From Desulfarculales bacterium UBA696 (GTDB lineage Bacteria > Desulfobacterota > Syntrophobacteria > Syntrophobacterales > Syntrophobacteraceae), in the NCBI GenBank assembly GCA_002298995.1, contig DBMO01000068.1, positions 1 through 15,913 on the forward strand: DNA of 15,913 nucleotides, read 5' to 3'. The translations under genes and the position numbers were made by a program. The notes beneath the pieces are model-generated. The model was not told where the DNA came from. It saw only the letters and a program-made list of their open reading frames with translations, and made no database searches. Each line of letters starts with the position of its first letter. Positions within the stretch are counted from its first letter, which is position 1. Below, piece by piece: positions 6,694 through 13,656 of this stretch.

Positions 6694-7524
6694 TTAAGTC
6701 CGAAGGCGTCCTTCCCCGGCATGTGTTTCGTCCCGAAGGATAATCCCCGACCGCGGGTTGCGCCAGCAGATCGAACGCACCGAAGCGTTTGCCGCGCCGC
6801 TGGGAAGTTCGCTGAAAACGGGGGTTTGGAGGGTAATCAGCCTGTTTCGCATATCTATTCGCATGGCAATAAAATGGCCGAAAGGGAATCTCTGGAAAAA
6901 GGCGGAGCGCTCCAAAAACTGCATATATTTAAGGAATGGCAGCGGAAAGGCCATGCTGGTTCGCCAGGTTATAGGGGATTGGCGGCTAAGCGCCTGGCGC
7001 GCCATTTTCTTCAATTCGAAGACGCTGAAAAAGCGGGCATTGGCATAAAAAGAGTCTTTCCAGAATTGTTCGAGGAACTGGTTGATTCGTCCAACCGAGT
7101 ACTTGTTCATGACCCCGAGCAAAACAGTTCCCCGCGCAACCCTGAACGCTTCGAGAAGCGCCTTTTCGGGGTTGTCGACAAACTCGAGTGAGGTGATCAG
7201 GGCAACGGTATCGAATTCATTGTCGCTGAAGGGGAGGTCTTCGGCAAAAGCCTTCTGCAGCCCTGCCACACCTCCGAGGCGCTTTCTGGAGAGCTCGATT
7301 CCAAGACCGGATGGATCGACTCCGCTCACCATGTGTCCGAGCGAAGATATCCATTCCAGGAAGACACCGCTCCCGCAGCCTACCTCGAGGACCCGCTGGG
7401 GGCCTACCGGCGCCCACACCTTCAGGAGAAGTTCTTTTTGGAGCGCGAAAACCGATTGGCCCAGGTCCGACCTGAACCAGTCTTCATACTGCTCGGTATC
7501 TTTCAGACCAAAAACATAGCTCAC
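6694..7524 (-). CDS. Class I SAM-dependent methyltransferase
   Basis: A 276-residue protein with a Methyltransf_11-type fold. Motif I is RVLEVGCGSG (44-53), the acidic end of strand 2 is SGVDPSG, then FAEDLPFSDNEFDTVALITSLEFVDNPEKALLEAFRVARGTVLLGV covers motifs II-III. The C-terminal third (KKMARQALSRQSPITWRTSMAFPLPFLKYMQFLERSAFFQRFPFGHFIAMRID) resembles the hydrophobic cap seen in ubiquinone- or lipid-like small-molecule methyltransferases, but the substrate is unknown. The start is GTG with a purine-rich GAGAGGCGG upstream; length is normal. It begins 26 bp after the ilvD stop and ends 34 bp before amrS, so it is probably co-transcribed with both. Its position next to amrS is the only functional clue. 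Confidence 0.85.
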   Translation of the reverse strand: MSYVFGLKDTEQYEDWFRSDLGQSVFALQKELLLKVWAPVGPQRVLEVGCGSGVFLEWISSLGHMVSGVDPSGLGIELSRKRLGGVAGLQKAFAEDLPFSDNEFDTVALITSLEFVDNPEKALLEAFRVARGTVLLGVMNKYSVGRINQFLEQFWKDSFYANARFFSVFELKKMARQALSRQSPITWRTSMAFPLPFLKYMQFLERSAFFQRFPFGHFIAMRIDMRNRLITLQTPVFSELPSGAANASVRSICWRNPRSGIILRDETHAGEGRLRT

Positions 7525-7550
7525 AAAACCGCCTCTCGCGGATTGGAAAA

Positions 7551-9215
7551 TTATTCCTCGCTAAGGACCGCGCCCCGTGACCCGGACGTTACCATGCGAG
7601 CGTACCGGGCAAGGTATCCGGTCTTTATCCTCGGCTCGCGCGGCTTCCAGGATTTGCGCCGCTCCGCCAGGACCGCGTCATCCACCAAAAGTTCGATCTT
7701 CTTTTTGGGGATGTCTATGAGTATTTCATCCCCTTCTTCAATCAACGCAATGGGGCCGCCGACAGCCGCCTCTGGAGAAATATGGCCGATGGCCGCTCCC
7801 TGGGTGCCTCCGCTGAACCGGCCGTCCGTGATCAGGGCCACGTCCTTGCCGAGCCCAAGCCCCATTATGGCCGCGGTCGGAGTAAGCATTTCCTGCATTC
7901 CGGGGCCGCCCTTGGGGCCTTCGTACCTGATAACCACCACGTCGCCCGGCTTGATGGCGCCGCCCAGAATCGCATCGGCGGCTTCCGATTCGCTCTCGAA
8001 TACCCGCGCCCTGCCCGTTCTTGAAAGCATTTCGGGGGCTACCGCTGACTGCTTTACGACTCCGCCTTCCGGCGCGAGGTTGCCGTAGAGGATGGCGATC
8101 CCGCCCTGCTCGTGGTATGGATTTTCAAGCGGACGGATTACCTGCTGATCAAGGACCCGAACCGATTCCAGGTTCTCTCCCACGCTTCTGCCGGTAACGG
8201 TGAGGGCGTCCGCGTTAATAAGTCCCCGGCGGGAAAGCTCCTTCATTATCGCCTGTACGCCACCGGCCGAATCGAGGTCTTCCAGAAAGTGCGGACCTCC
8301 CGGCCTCAGGCTGCACAGGTGCGGCGTGCGGGCGCTGATGTCGTTGAAAATGGCCAGGTCCAGTTCGATTCCCGCCTCTTTTGCGATGGCCGGAACATGC
8401 AGGACGGTGTTTGTCGAACACCCGAGGGCCATATCAACCGCCAGGGCGTTCTCGAACGCTTCGCGGGTAGCTATGTCGCGGGGTTTGGTATCCCTGGCAA
8501 TGAGGTCAATTATACGTACTCCGGCTTCCTTTGCCAACCGTACCCTGGCCGCGGTAACCGCCGGTATCGTGCCGTTTCCGGGCAGCGCCAGCCCAAGGGC
8601 TTCCGAGAGGCAGTTCATCGAATTGGCCGTAAACATCCCGGCGCATGAGCCGCAACCGGGACAGGCATGGTCTTCAAGCTGATCGAGTTCATCGGCTGAC
8701 ATCTGCCCTGCCTTGAACGCCCCGACACCTTCGAAAACGGAGATGAGGTCCACGGGCTTTCCGTTTACCCGCCCCGCGAGCATCGGTCCGCCGCTTATCA
8801 ATATCGAAGGGATGTTGAGCCTCAGCGCGGCCATTATCATCCCCGGTATGATCTTGTCGCAGTTCGGGATGAGAACGAGTCCGTCAAAGGGATGGGCCAT
8901 GGCCATGATTTCAACGGAATCGGCAATCAGTTCTCGGCTTGCCAGCGAATAGCGCATTCCGGGATGATTCATCGCAATTCCGTCGCAAACCCCGATCGTG
9001 CCGAACTCCATGGGCGTTCCGCCCGCCTGCCGGATCCCGGCTTTTACGCCTTCGGAAATCCTGTCCAGGTGGATGTGGCCCGGGATGATTTCATTCGCCG
9101 AATTCACCACGCCGATCAAGGGCCGGTTAATTTCGGCGCTTGTGTAGCCCATGGCCTTGAAAAGAGAGCGGTGGGGGGCCTTCTCGACACCCTTCTTCAT
9201 TAAATCACTTCTCAT
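7551..9215 (-). CDS. ilvD: Dihydroxy-acid dehydratase
   Basis: A 554-residue IlvD, which dehydrates 2,3-dihydroxy-isovalerate and 2,3-dihydroxy-3-methylvalerate in valine, leucine and isoleucine synthesis. Seen: NSANEIIPGHIHL, VCDGIAMNHPGMRYSLASRELIADSVE, NCDKIIPGMIMAA (Cys119), CPGCGSCAGMFTANSMNCLSEALGLALPGNG (Cys185-191), GCSTNTVLH, VIRYEGPKGGPGMQEML and LITDGRFSGGTQG. The 'PGH' in place of the 'PCN' of E. coli-type enzymes, together with Cys77 in VCDG, places it in the shorter (about 555-residue) subgroup; Cys77, Cys119 and one of the CPGCGSC cysteines would hold the Fe-S cluster (inferred). The ATG lies after a purine-rich GAAAGGGAAAA. It heads a four-gene run; no other branched-chain gene is in the window. 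Confidence 0.98.
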   Translation of the reverse strand: MRSDLMKKGVEKAPHRSLFKAMGYTSAEINRPLIGVVNSANEIIPGHIHLDRISEGVKAGIRQAGGTPMEFGTIGVCDGIAMNHPGMRYSLASRELIADSVEIMAMAHPFDGLVLIPNCDKIIPGMIMAALRLNIPSILISGGPMLAGRVNGKPVDLISVFEGVGAFKAGQMSADELDQLEDHACPGCGSCAGMFTANSMNCLSEALGLALPGNGTIPAVTAARVRLAKEAGVRIIDLIARDTKPRDIATREAFENALAVDMALGCSTNTVLHVPAIAKEAGIELDLAIFNDISARTPHLCSLRPGGPHFLEDLDSAGGVQAIMKELSRRGLINADALTVTGRSVGENLESVRVLDQQVIRPLENPYHEQGGIAILYGNLAPEGGVVKQSAVAPEMLSRTGRARVFESESEAADAILGGAIKPGDVVVIRYEGPKGGPGMQEMLTPTAAIMGLGLGKDVALITDGRFSGGTQGAAIGHISPEAAVGGPIALIEEGDEILIDIPKKKIELLVDDAVLAERRKSWKPREPRIKTGYLARYARMVTSGSRGAVLSEE

Positions 9216-9245
9216 CTTTTTTCCCTTTCATGGAAATTTAAGCAC

Positions 9246-9255
9246 TTAGGCCTAA
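9246..9255. promoter_or_regulatory. Perfect palindrome in the ilvD leader
   Basis: TTAGGCCTAA at 9246-9255 is a perfect 10-bp palindrome 31 bp upstream of the ilvD start, in an AT-rich leader that probably holds the promoter. It could be an operator half-turn; by itself it is short enough to occur by chance. Confidence 0.25.
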
Positions 9256-9502
9256 ACATCTAATAATTACAGTATTCTTAACTATTTTGGAAGAGGCAAA
9301 TAGACGGAGGGCGGGTAACGGGAGAAGGAAGGTGGAGGGCGAAGACTGAAGGCGAAGATTTTCCAGTCGGGGCAAAAGTAGTCCTTTTCGGGCAGATTTG
9401 AAAGGGTAATGCATTCGTCGTTCCGGCGAGAACTCGTTGCGATGAGCATCCGGGAGGCGAACACCGCCGTCCTCCGTCTTTCATCCCCGTCCCCCGTCTC
9501 GT
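9256..9502. repeat. Low-complexity spacer between ilvD and merR with GACGGAGG/CCGTC repeats
   Basis: No gene is supported in this part of the 375-bp divergent spacer. It contains a purine-rich run (9290-9360), GACGGAGGGCGG at 9303-9314 that is an 11/12 inverted match to CCGTCCTCCGTC at 9467-9478, and a near-direct repeat of the latter 20 bp on (CCGTCCCCCGTCT, 9487-9499). The short open frames here reflect this composition. Confidence 0.5.
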
Positions 9503-9531
9503 TTGACTCAATTCCTGGCGCGAGTTATATG
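9503..9531 (+). promoter_or_regulatory. Predicted sigma-70 promoter of the merR-radical SAM operon
   Basis: TTGACT (9503-9508, 5 of 6) is followed after 17 bases by TATATG (9526-9531, 4 of 6). The -10 lies inside a small inverted repeat, CGAGT (9521-9525) with ACTCG (9536-9540), a possible operator. Predicted leader is about 50 bases, ending in the ribosome binding site GGGAGGAG. Confidence 0.5.
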
Positions 9532-9590
9532 TATTACTCGATTCTTGTTCTTACTGGTTCCTAGATCTTCTCGGGAGGAGTGCTGACCTG

Positions 9591-10046
9591 ATGGATAAGG
9601 CAGACAGCAAGGCCGTCTACCCCATTGGTATTGTTGCGGAGCTTACCGGAATTCATCCACGGAGCCTTCGAATTTACGAGCAGCAAGGACTGATATGCCC
9701 CGCGAGGCGCGGAGGGAAACGCTTCTTCTCGGAAAACGACCTCAGATGGATCGAGTGCCTCAACTTTCTTCTGAATGAAAAGGGCCTTGATCCGGGAGGG
9801 GTAAAAGAACTCCTCCTGGTAACCCCATGCTGGTTGATCCGCGATTGCTCCGAAGAGGAGCGAAGGGGTTGCCCGGCCGTCCTGGACCTCAAGGCGCCCT
9901 GCTGGGAAATAAATAGTTGTTGCGGAAGCCGGGAGGGCAAATGCCACGAATGCACGGTTTATGCGGAAAGAACCCGGCAGGTAATAGAAGCGATGAAAAG
10001 GCTGGATGAAGAACCCCGTGCCGTCGGAGCCCCACTAAAACCATGA
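9591..10046 (+). CDS. MerR-family regulator with cysteine-rich two-CW tail
   Basis: A 151-residue protein made of two parts. Residues 9-77 are a MerR winged helix (YPIGIVAELTGIHPRSLRIYEQQGLICPARRGGKRFFSENDLRWIECL), closest in feel to HspR-like members (HPxxLRxYExxGL). Residues 79-124 are a cysteine-rich segment with two CW motifs: PCWLIRDC...GCP (Cys80, 86, 94) and PCWEINSCC...KCHEC (Cys104, 110, 111, 118, 121). Such CW repeats occur in small 'two-CW' proteins and probably bind a metal or Fe-S cluster, so this may be a redox, oxygen or metal sensor; that is inference. The ATG follows a strong GGGAGGAG. The stop overlaps the next start as ATGA, so regulator and radical SAM enzyme are translationally coupled. 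No long dimerising coiled coil is visible before the cysteine tail. Confidence 0.88.
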   Translation: MDKADSKAVYPIGIVAELTGIHPRSLRIYEQQGLICPARRGGKRFFSENDLRWIECLNFLLNEKGLDPGGVKELLLVTPCWLIRDCSEEERRGCPAVLDLKAPCWEINSCCGSREGKCHECTVYAERTRQVIEAMKRLDEEPRAVGAPLKP

Positions 10047-10993
10047 ACCATATATTCGGTCCCGTGCCATCGCGCCGCCTGGGGCGGTCTTTGGGAATCG
10101 ACGTAATTCCCGCAAAAACCTGTTCGTTCGACTGCATCTACTGCGAATCGGGACCTACAACTCATCTTAGCGTAATACGGGAAAATTTCGCCGACCCCGC
10201 CGAAGTTTTGAGGCAGCTGGACGACTTTTTCCGCCGCTCCCCCGGGGGCGCCGACGCAATCACTTTTTCAAGCGCCGGGGAGCCTACCCTTTATCTTCAG
10301 CTCGGGGAACTGATCCGGCAAATAAAGAAAAAATACCGGGAAATTCCACTGGCGGTGCTGACCAACGGTTCGCTTCTGTGGGATGCGGCCGTGAGAAAAG
10401 AGCTGCTCGAAGCTGACATTGTCGTGCCCTCGCTCGACGCCGCCACGCCAGGTATCTTTTCGAGAATCAACCGGCCACACCCTTCACTGCGGCTCGAAGA
10501 GGTGATCGAGGGAATCCGCGCCTTCCGCAAGGACTACCGGGGACGGCTTCACCTTGAGATAATGCTCGTTTCGGGTGCTAACGACTGCCCTGAAGAACTT
10601 TCAAAACTGGCACGCCGGGCAATTGATATGGAAGCCGACGTGATCGAGCTCAATACAGTGGCGCGCCCTCCCGCGATCGAAGGGACCTCTGGATTGCCGG
10701 AGGACCAAATGCGGTGCGCCGCTTCATTTTTTCCACAAGACAAAACAGCCATAATCGGCGCATTCCATGAGGATCCAGCCCGATCCGGCGAGAAGGACCT
10801 TGCGGCCCGCATCCTGCAAACCATAGAAAGGCGTCCCTGCACCATCCGGGAACTCTCCGCGTCTTTGGGAGTGGCCGAAGAAAGACTCGAAGCCGAATCG
10901 ATCCTGCTGCGCGACAGCGAAAAGCTCGTCATGCTCGATTTCGCCGGGAAAGTTTTCCTGTGTCCGCCCCGTCGGGGCGGCTGTCAAACTTGA
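10043..10993 (+). CDS. Radical SAM protein, COG0731-like, with C-terminal winged helix
   Basis: A 316-residue protein opening with HIFGPVPSRRLGRSLGIDVIP and the radical SAM motif KTCSFDCIYCESG (CX3CX2C, Cys27, 31, 34), the signature of the COG0731 Fe-S oxidoreductases distantly related to the wyosine enzyme TYW1. ITFSSAGEPTLY, LAVLTNGSLL, ADIVVPSLDAATPGIFSRINRPHPSL and LEIMLVSGANDC continue the barrel. Residues about 250-310 (ARILQTIERRPCTIRELSASLGVAEERLEAESILLRDSEKLVML) look like a winged helix appended to the core, as in several bacterial family members. Its ATG overlaps the merR stop, so it is produced with the regulator. Substrate unknown. The 3' end contains a 7-bp hairpin (10964-10980) and the stop lies inside a 15-bp palindrome. 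Confidence 0.9.
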   Translation: MNHIFGPVPSRRLGRSLGIDVIPAKTCSFDCIYCESGPTTHLSVIRENFADPAEVLRQLDDFFRRSPGGADAITFSSAGEPTLYLQLGELIRQIKKKYREIPLAVLTNGSLLWDAAVRKELLEADIVVPSLDAATPGIFSRINRPHPSLRLEEVIEGIRAFRKDYRGRLHLEIMLVSGANDCPEELSKLARRAIDMEADVIELNTVARPPAIEGTSGLPEDQMRCAASFFPQDKTAIIGAFHEDPARSGEKDLAARILQTIERRPCTIRELSASLGVAEERLEAESILLRDSEKLVMLDFAGKVFLCPPRRGGCQT

Positions 10994-11004
10994 GGTAACC
11001 TCAA
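10964..11004. repeat. Two consecutive palindromes at the 3' end of the radical SAM gene
   Basis: CCGCCCC (10964-10970) pairs with GGGGCGG (10974-10980) over a 3-base loop inside the last codons. Then TTGAGGT (10990-10996) pairs with ACCTCAA (10998-11004) around one base and contains the TGA stop. No U-run follows, so they are not a standard terminator; they may protect the mRNA 3' end. Confidence 0.5.
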
Positions 11005-11005
11005 T

Positions 11006-11112
11006 CTCTAATCCCTGGATTCCTCAATCCCTAAATCCCTAAATCCCTAAATCCCTAAATCCCTAAATCCCTAAATCCCTAAATCCCTAAATCCCTAAAT
11101 CCCTAAATCCCT
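11006..11112. repeat. CCCTAAAT tandem repeat array
   Basis: From 11029 to 11112 there are 10.5 perfect copies of the 8-bp unit CCCTAAAT, preceded by three imperfect units: CTCTAAT (11006), CCCTGGAT (11013) and TCCTCAAT (11021). It fills the space between two convergent genes and supplies the stop codon and last codons of tsaE. A degenerate relative lies at 1677-1708. Perfect copies imply recent slippage expansion, so copy number is probably variable between strains. Confidence 0.97.
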
Positions 11113-11612
11113 CGGCAGGGGGGCTCTTTCATGAGGTCGGAGATCTTATGGGCCCATTGCTCCACCCTGGCCGCGTTCTTCTTGCCGCGGCCTGAAATGC
11201 CGATGCCGCGGGATTCTTCGCCTGTAATCGAGATCTCTATTTCCATGCGTTCGGAAGGGAGCAGCGCTCCGAGCCTTTCGGGCCATTCGATTGCGGCAAC
11301 CCCGTTTCCAAAAAGGCTTTCCTGCCAGGGGAGAGTTTCCAGGTCATCAGGTCCGGAAATCCGGTAAAGGTCGAGGTGGAATAGATAGAGGCGACCCGAG
11401 TATTCATTGATGATGGTAAAAGTGGGGCTGGTCACCCTTACAGAATGCGGAACTCCGAGCCCCCTGGCGATTCCGCGAACGAGAAGGGTTTTCCCGGCCC
11501 CGAGTTCTCCGCGCAGCGAAAGTATATCGCCGGGCGCCAGGAGTTCGCCTATGGCGCGGCCAAGCAGAAGGGTGCACTCCTCGCCGGGGGATTCGAATCG
11601 GAGGCTCTTCAT
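11103..11612 (-). CDS. tsaE: tRNA t6A-modification ATPase TsaE
   Basis: A 169-residue TsaE (YjeE), the ATPase that works with TsaB and TsaD to make threonylcarbamoyl-adenosine at position 37 of ANN-decoding tRNAs. Seen: Walker A GELGAGKT (35-42), SVRVTSPTFTIINEYSG, the switch region LYLFHLDLYRISGPDDLE, and AAIEWPERLG. The ATG at 11612 is chosen because it overlaps the nnrD stop as ATGA and gives the normal family length; a longer frame exists upstream but lies in nnrD. The C-terminal end (KEPPCRGI) runs into the CCCTAAAT array, whose bases encode the final residues and the TAG stop. Linkage of nnrD with tsaE is common in bacteria. Confidence 0.95.
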   Translation of the reverse strand: MKSLRFESPGEECTLLLGRAIGELLAPGDILSLRGELGAGKTLLVRGIARGLGVPHSVRVTSPTFTIINEYSGRLYLFHLDLYRISGPDDLETLPWQESLFGNGVAAIEWPERLGALLPSERMEIEISITGEESRGIGISGRGKKNAARVEQWAHKISDLMKEPPCRGI

Positions 11613-13174
11613 TCCTTTCCCGCAAATCCTTCCAGAATTCCAATTGCGCGCGGGAGTTCGTCCAGAACGTCCGTTGCCAGCAGTCCGCGGGTTGAGACGC
11701 CTGAGATTATTCTGTCGGCCGCCAGGCCGTGGACGTAGGCGCCAAGGCACGCCGCCTCGAAGGGTGCGATGCCCTGGGCGAGAAACCCGGCAATGATTCC
11801 CGTAAGGGCATCACCCATACCGCCGGATGCCATCGCCGGATTTCCGGAGCTATTAACAGAAAGCCTTCCGTCCGGGGAGGCGATTATCGTGCGGTGCCCT
11901 TTTAAAAGCAGATAGACTCCGTAGTCCTTGCTGAACTTCGATGCCGTCTCCATCCTGTTTTTTTGTACCTCTTGAGGGGTCGAGCCGAGCAGGCGCGCCA
12001 TTTCTCCGGGGTGGGGAGTAAGAACGATTGGCGCCGCTGATTTTCGCAATATGCCGGGATCGCCCGATAGGGCTGTAATTGCGTCCGCATCGAGCACCAT
12101 GGGGCAGGGGACCTTCAGGATAAGCTCCTTTACAAGGGCCGCCGTCTCGTCTCCCGTGGAAATGCCGGGCCCCATTGCAAGCGCCTGCTTATTGGCGACA
12201 AAATCCAGGATCAGGGGCAGGGCGGAAAGGGCCGGGGTCTGCTCGGGGGTCTCCGGAATGGGAAAGGTCATCGGTTCGGTGAGTTTGACCTCGACAATCG
12301 GGTTCAGGCTTTCGGGGATAAAAAGTGTGACCAGCCCCGCCCCGGCCCGCGCGGCGCCGAGGCAGATAAGCGATGCGGCCCCGGTCTTTCCGCGGGAGCC
12401 GGCAAGAACGCAGGCGTGCCCGGCTGTCCCTTTGTGATCGTCGGGCCGGCGGGGCGAGATCCACGAAGAAGCCACTTCGCGGGTGAGGAAGTATCGCTTT
12501 ATGCCGGCTGCCGCGACCAGTTCAAAGGGGATACCGATATCTACAACCCTGATTTTTCCGACCAGCTCGGGGCCGGACTCGAGCACGTGTCCGATTTTCA
12601 TGAAGCCGAAAGTCGCGGTTGCGGTGGCCTTGATCGCGGCGCCCATTACCCGCCCGGTCGAGGCATCCAGGCCCGATGGCACATCTACCGCAAGGACAGG
12701 AACCGGGAGTTCGTTTATCTTTTCGATTATCCGGCGATAATGGCCCGTGACCTCGGAGTTGAGGCCGGTGCCGAAAATTGCGTCTATAACAGCCCCGCTC
12801 TGCTCAACGGTCTGGAACTGAGCCTGGAAATCGCCCGATTCGTCCCAAACCTGGGCTTTGATGCCAATTTTCACAAGGATGTTAAAGTTGGTAAGCGCGT
12901 CTCCAGTAAGCTTCTGGGGCGACCGGAGGCACAAGACCTCGACCCTAGCGCCCATGTTGTGGAAAATCCGGGCCAGGGCGAAACCGTCCCCGGCATTGTT
13001 GCCGCTTCCGGCGACCACGCAAATCAGGCGCCCGGCGAGATCCGGTACTGTTTCCAGGAAGAAAGCCGCGGCCCCGCGAGAGGCGTTTTCCATGAGCACT
13101 ATTCCAGGTATTCCAACTTGGGTTATGGTCTTTCGGTCGAGGTCCGCCATCTCGCGAGCGGTAAGAATCAGCAT
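11609..13174 (-). CDS. nnrD: Bifunctional NAD(P)HX epimerase/dehydratase
   Basis: A 521-residue fusion of NnrE and NnrD that repairs hydrated NAD(P)H: the N-terminal YjeF_N half epimerises R- and S-NAD(P)HX and the C-terminal kinase-like half dehydrates S-NAD(P)HX with ADP (in bacteria). Epimerase marks: PGIVLMENASRGAA, VVAGSGNNAGDGFALAR (about 53-69) and VLAVDVPSGLDASTG. Dehydratase marks: HKGTAGHACVLAGSRGKTGAASLICLGAARAGAGLVT, MVLDADAITAL, IVLTPHPGEMARLLG, LLKGHRTIIA and NSSGNPAMASGGMGDALTGIIAGFLAQG. The ATG at 13174 follows GGGAG at nine bases and starts with MLILTAREMADLD, as in homologues; an ATG further up (13240) would add a poorly conserved leader. It is followed by tsaE with an ATGA overlap. 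Confidence 0.96.
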   Translation of the reverse strand: MLILTAREMADLDRKTITQVGIPGIVLMENASRGAAAFFLETVPDLAGRLICVVAGSGNNAGDGFALARIFHNMGARVEVLCLRSPQKLTGDALTNFNILVKIGIKAQVWDESGDFQAQFQTVEQSGAVIDAIFGTGLNSEVTGHYRRIIEKINELPVPVLAVDVPSGLDASTGRVMGAAIKATATATFGFMKIGHVLESGPELVGKIRVVDIGIPFELVAAAGIKRYFLTREVASSWISPRRPDDHKGTAGHACVLAGSRGKTGAASLICLGAARAGAGLVTLFIPESLNPIVEVKLTEPMTFPIPETPEQTPALSALPLILDFVANKQALAMGPGISTGDETAALVKELILKVPCPMVLDADAITALSGDPGILRKSAAPIVLTPHPGEMARLLGSTPQEVQKNRMETASKFSKDYGVYLLLKGHRTIIASPDGRLSVNSSGNPAMASGGMGDALTGIIAGFLAQGIAPFEAACLGAYVHGLAADRIISGVSTRGLLATDVLDELPRAIGILEGFAGKE

Positions 13175-13440
13175 TGATGTGCTCTCCCGTTTTTGAAGAA
13201 ATGCGCCTGGTTGTTGGGAATCGGCGACAAGGTACCACAAAAAGAGGTTGCATGCACAAACCTAGTGAAAAAAAAATGGGATTTGGAACAAAAGTTAGTG
13301 CAAAATGTTTCAAAATCTGCTACATAAACGCCCGGTCCGAAAAAGCGCTCGGGAAGACCCGCATGTGAAGCGGATTTCGGGCCATGCCGGATGAAAATCC
13401 CCCAAAAACAAAGCTCATCTGGAAACTAAATCGGGCAGTA

Positions 13441-13461
13441 AGTGTTTCAAGTTGAAACACT
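13441..13461. promoter_or_regulatory. Perfect 21-bp palindrome upstream of nuo (operator candidate)
   Basis: AGTGTTTCAA (13441-13450) and TTGAAACACT (13452-13461) are exact reverse complements around a single central G. The centre lies about 50 bp upstream of the predicted -35 box, roughly -83 from the predicted start, a classic activator position. The regulator is unknown. Confidence 0.65.
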
Positions 13462-13498
13462 AGGGTAATTTCTGTAGAAGGAGAAATCTTCTTTTAAC

Positions 13499-13527
13499 TG
13501 GAAACACGTACAAGTTGGTGATATACT
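13499..13527 (+). promoter_or_regulatory. Predicted sigma-70 promoter of the nuo operon
   Basis: TGGAAA (13499-13504, 4 of 6 to TTGACA) is followed after 17 bases by TATACT (13522-13527, 5 of 6 to TATAAT). The expected start near 13534 leaves a leader of about 120 bases before nuoA. The -35 overlaps a GGAAACAC sequence that matches a half-site of the upstream palindrome at 7 of 8 positions. Confidence 0.5.
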
Positions 13528-13656
13528 TGGAAACGTTATTGTGCGACACGCCTTTCCGATTACGCCTAAGCTGGTCAGAAAGTACATCCTGCACAATCGA
13601 ATTAGCCCCCGCTAATATCAAAAAGTTCCGAGTGGCGCCGACGAAGGAGAAGAGGC

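Larger units (their letters stand above)
13175..13656. promoter_or_regulatory. Regulatory intergenic region between nnrD and nuoA
   Basis: About 480 bp between divergent genes with no supported coding sequence. It contains a TGTTTCAA half-site (13306-13313), the 21-bp palindrome (13441-13461), related GGAAAC half-sites at 13500 and 13529, the predicted nuo promoter (13499-13527), and a small hairpin ATTAGC (13601-13606) with GCTAAT (13611-13616) in the nuo leader. Confidence 0.55.

Noticed and set aside
8112..8648. 178-codon plus-strand frame and neighbours (7333-8088, 8200-8682)
   Set aside because: Antisense shadows of ilvD and the methyltransferase; no recognisable motifs.
11029..11112. 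Telomere-like sequence (similar to the plant CCCTAAA repeat)
   Set aside because: The unit here is 8 bp (CCCTAAAT), not 7, and it lies between two bacterial genes in the interior of the window. It is a slippage-type tandem repeat.
11006..11112. CRISPR array
   Set aside because: Repeats are contiguous 8-bp units without spacers, and no cas gene is present.
12416..13177. 253-codon open frame on the plus strand
   Set aside because: It is the antisense shadow of the NnrE-NnrD gene, which has full-length conserved motifs on the minus strand.
13296..13656. Sigma-54 promoter for nuo, suggested by the palindrome resembling an enhancer site
   Set aside because: I found no GG-N10-GC pair with acceptable flanks on the plus strand downstream of the palindrome; a sigma-70-like promoter fits better.
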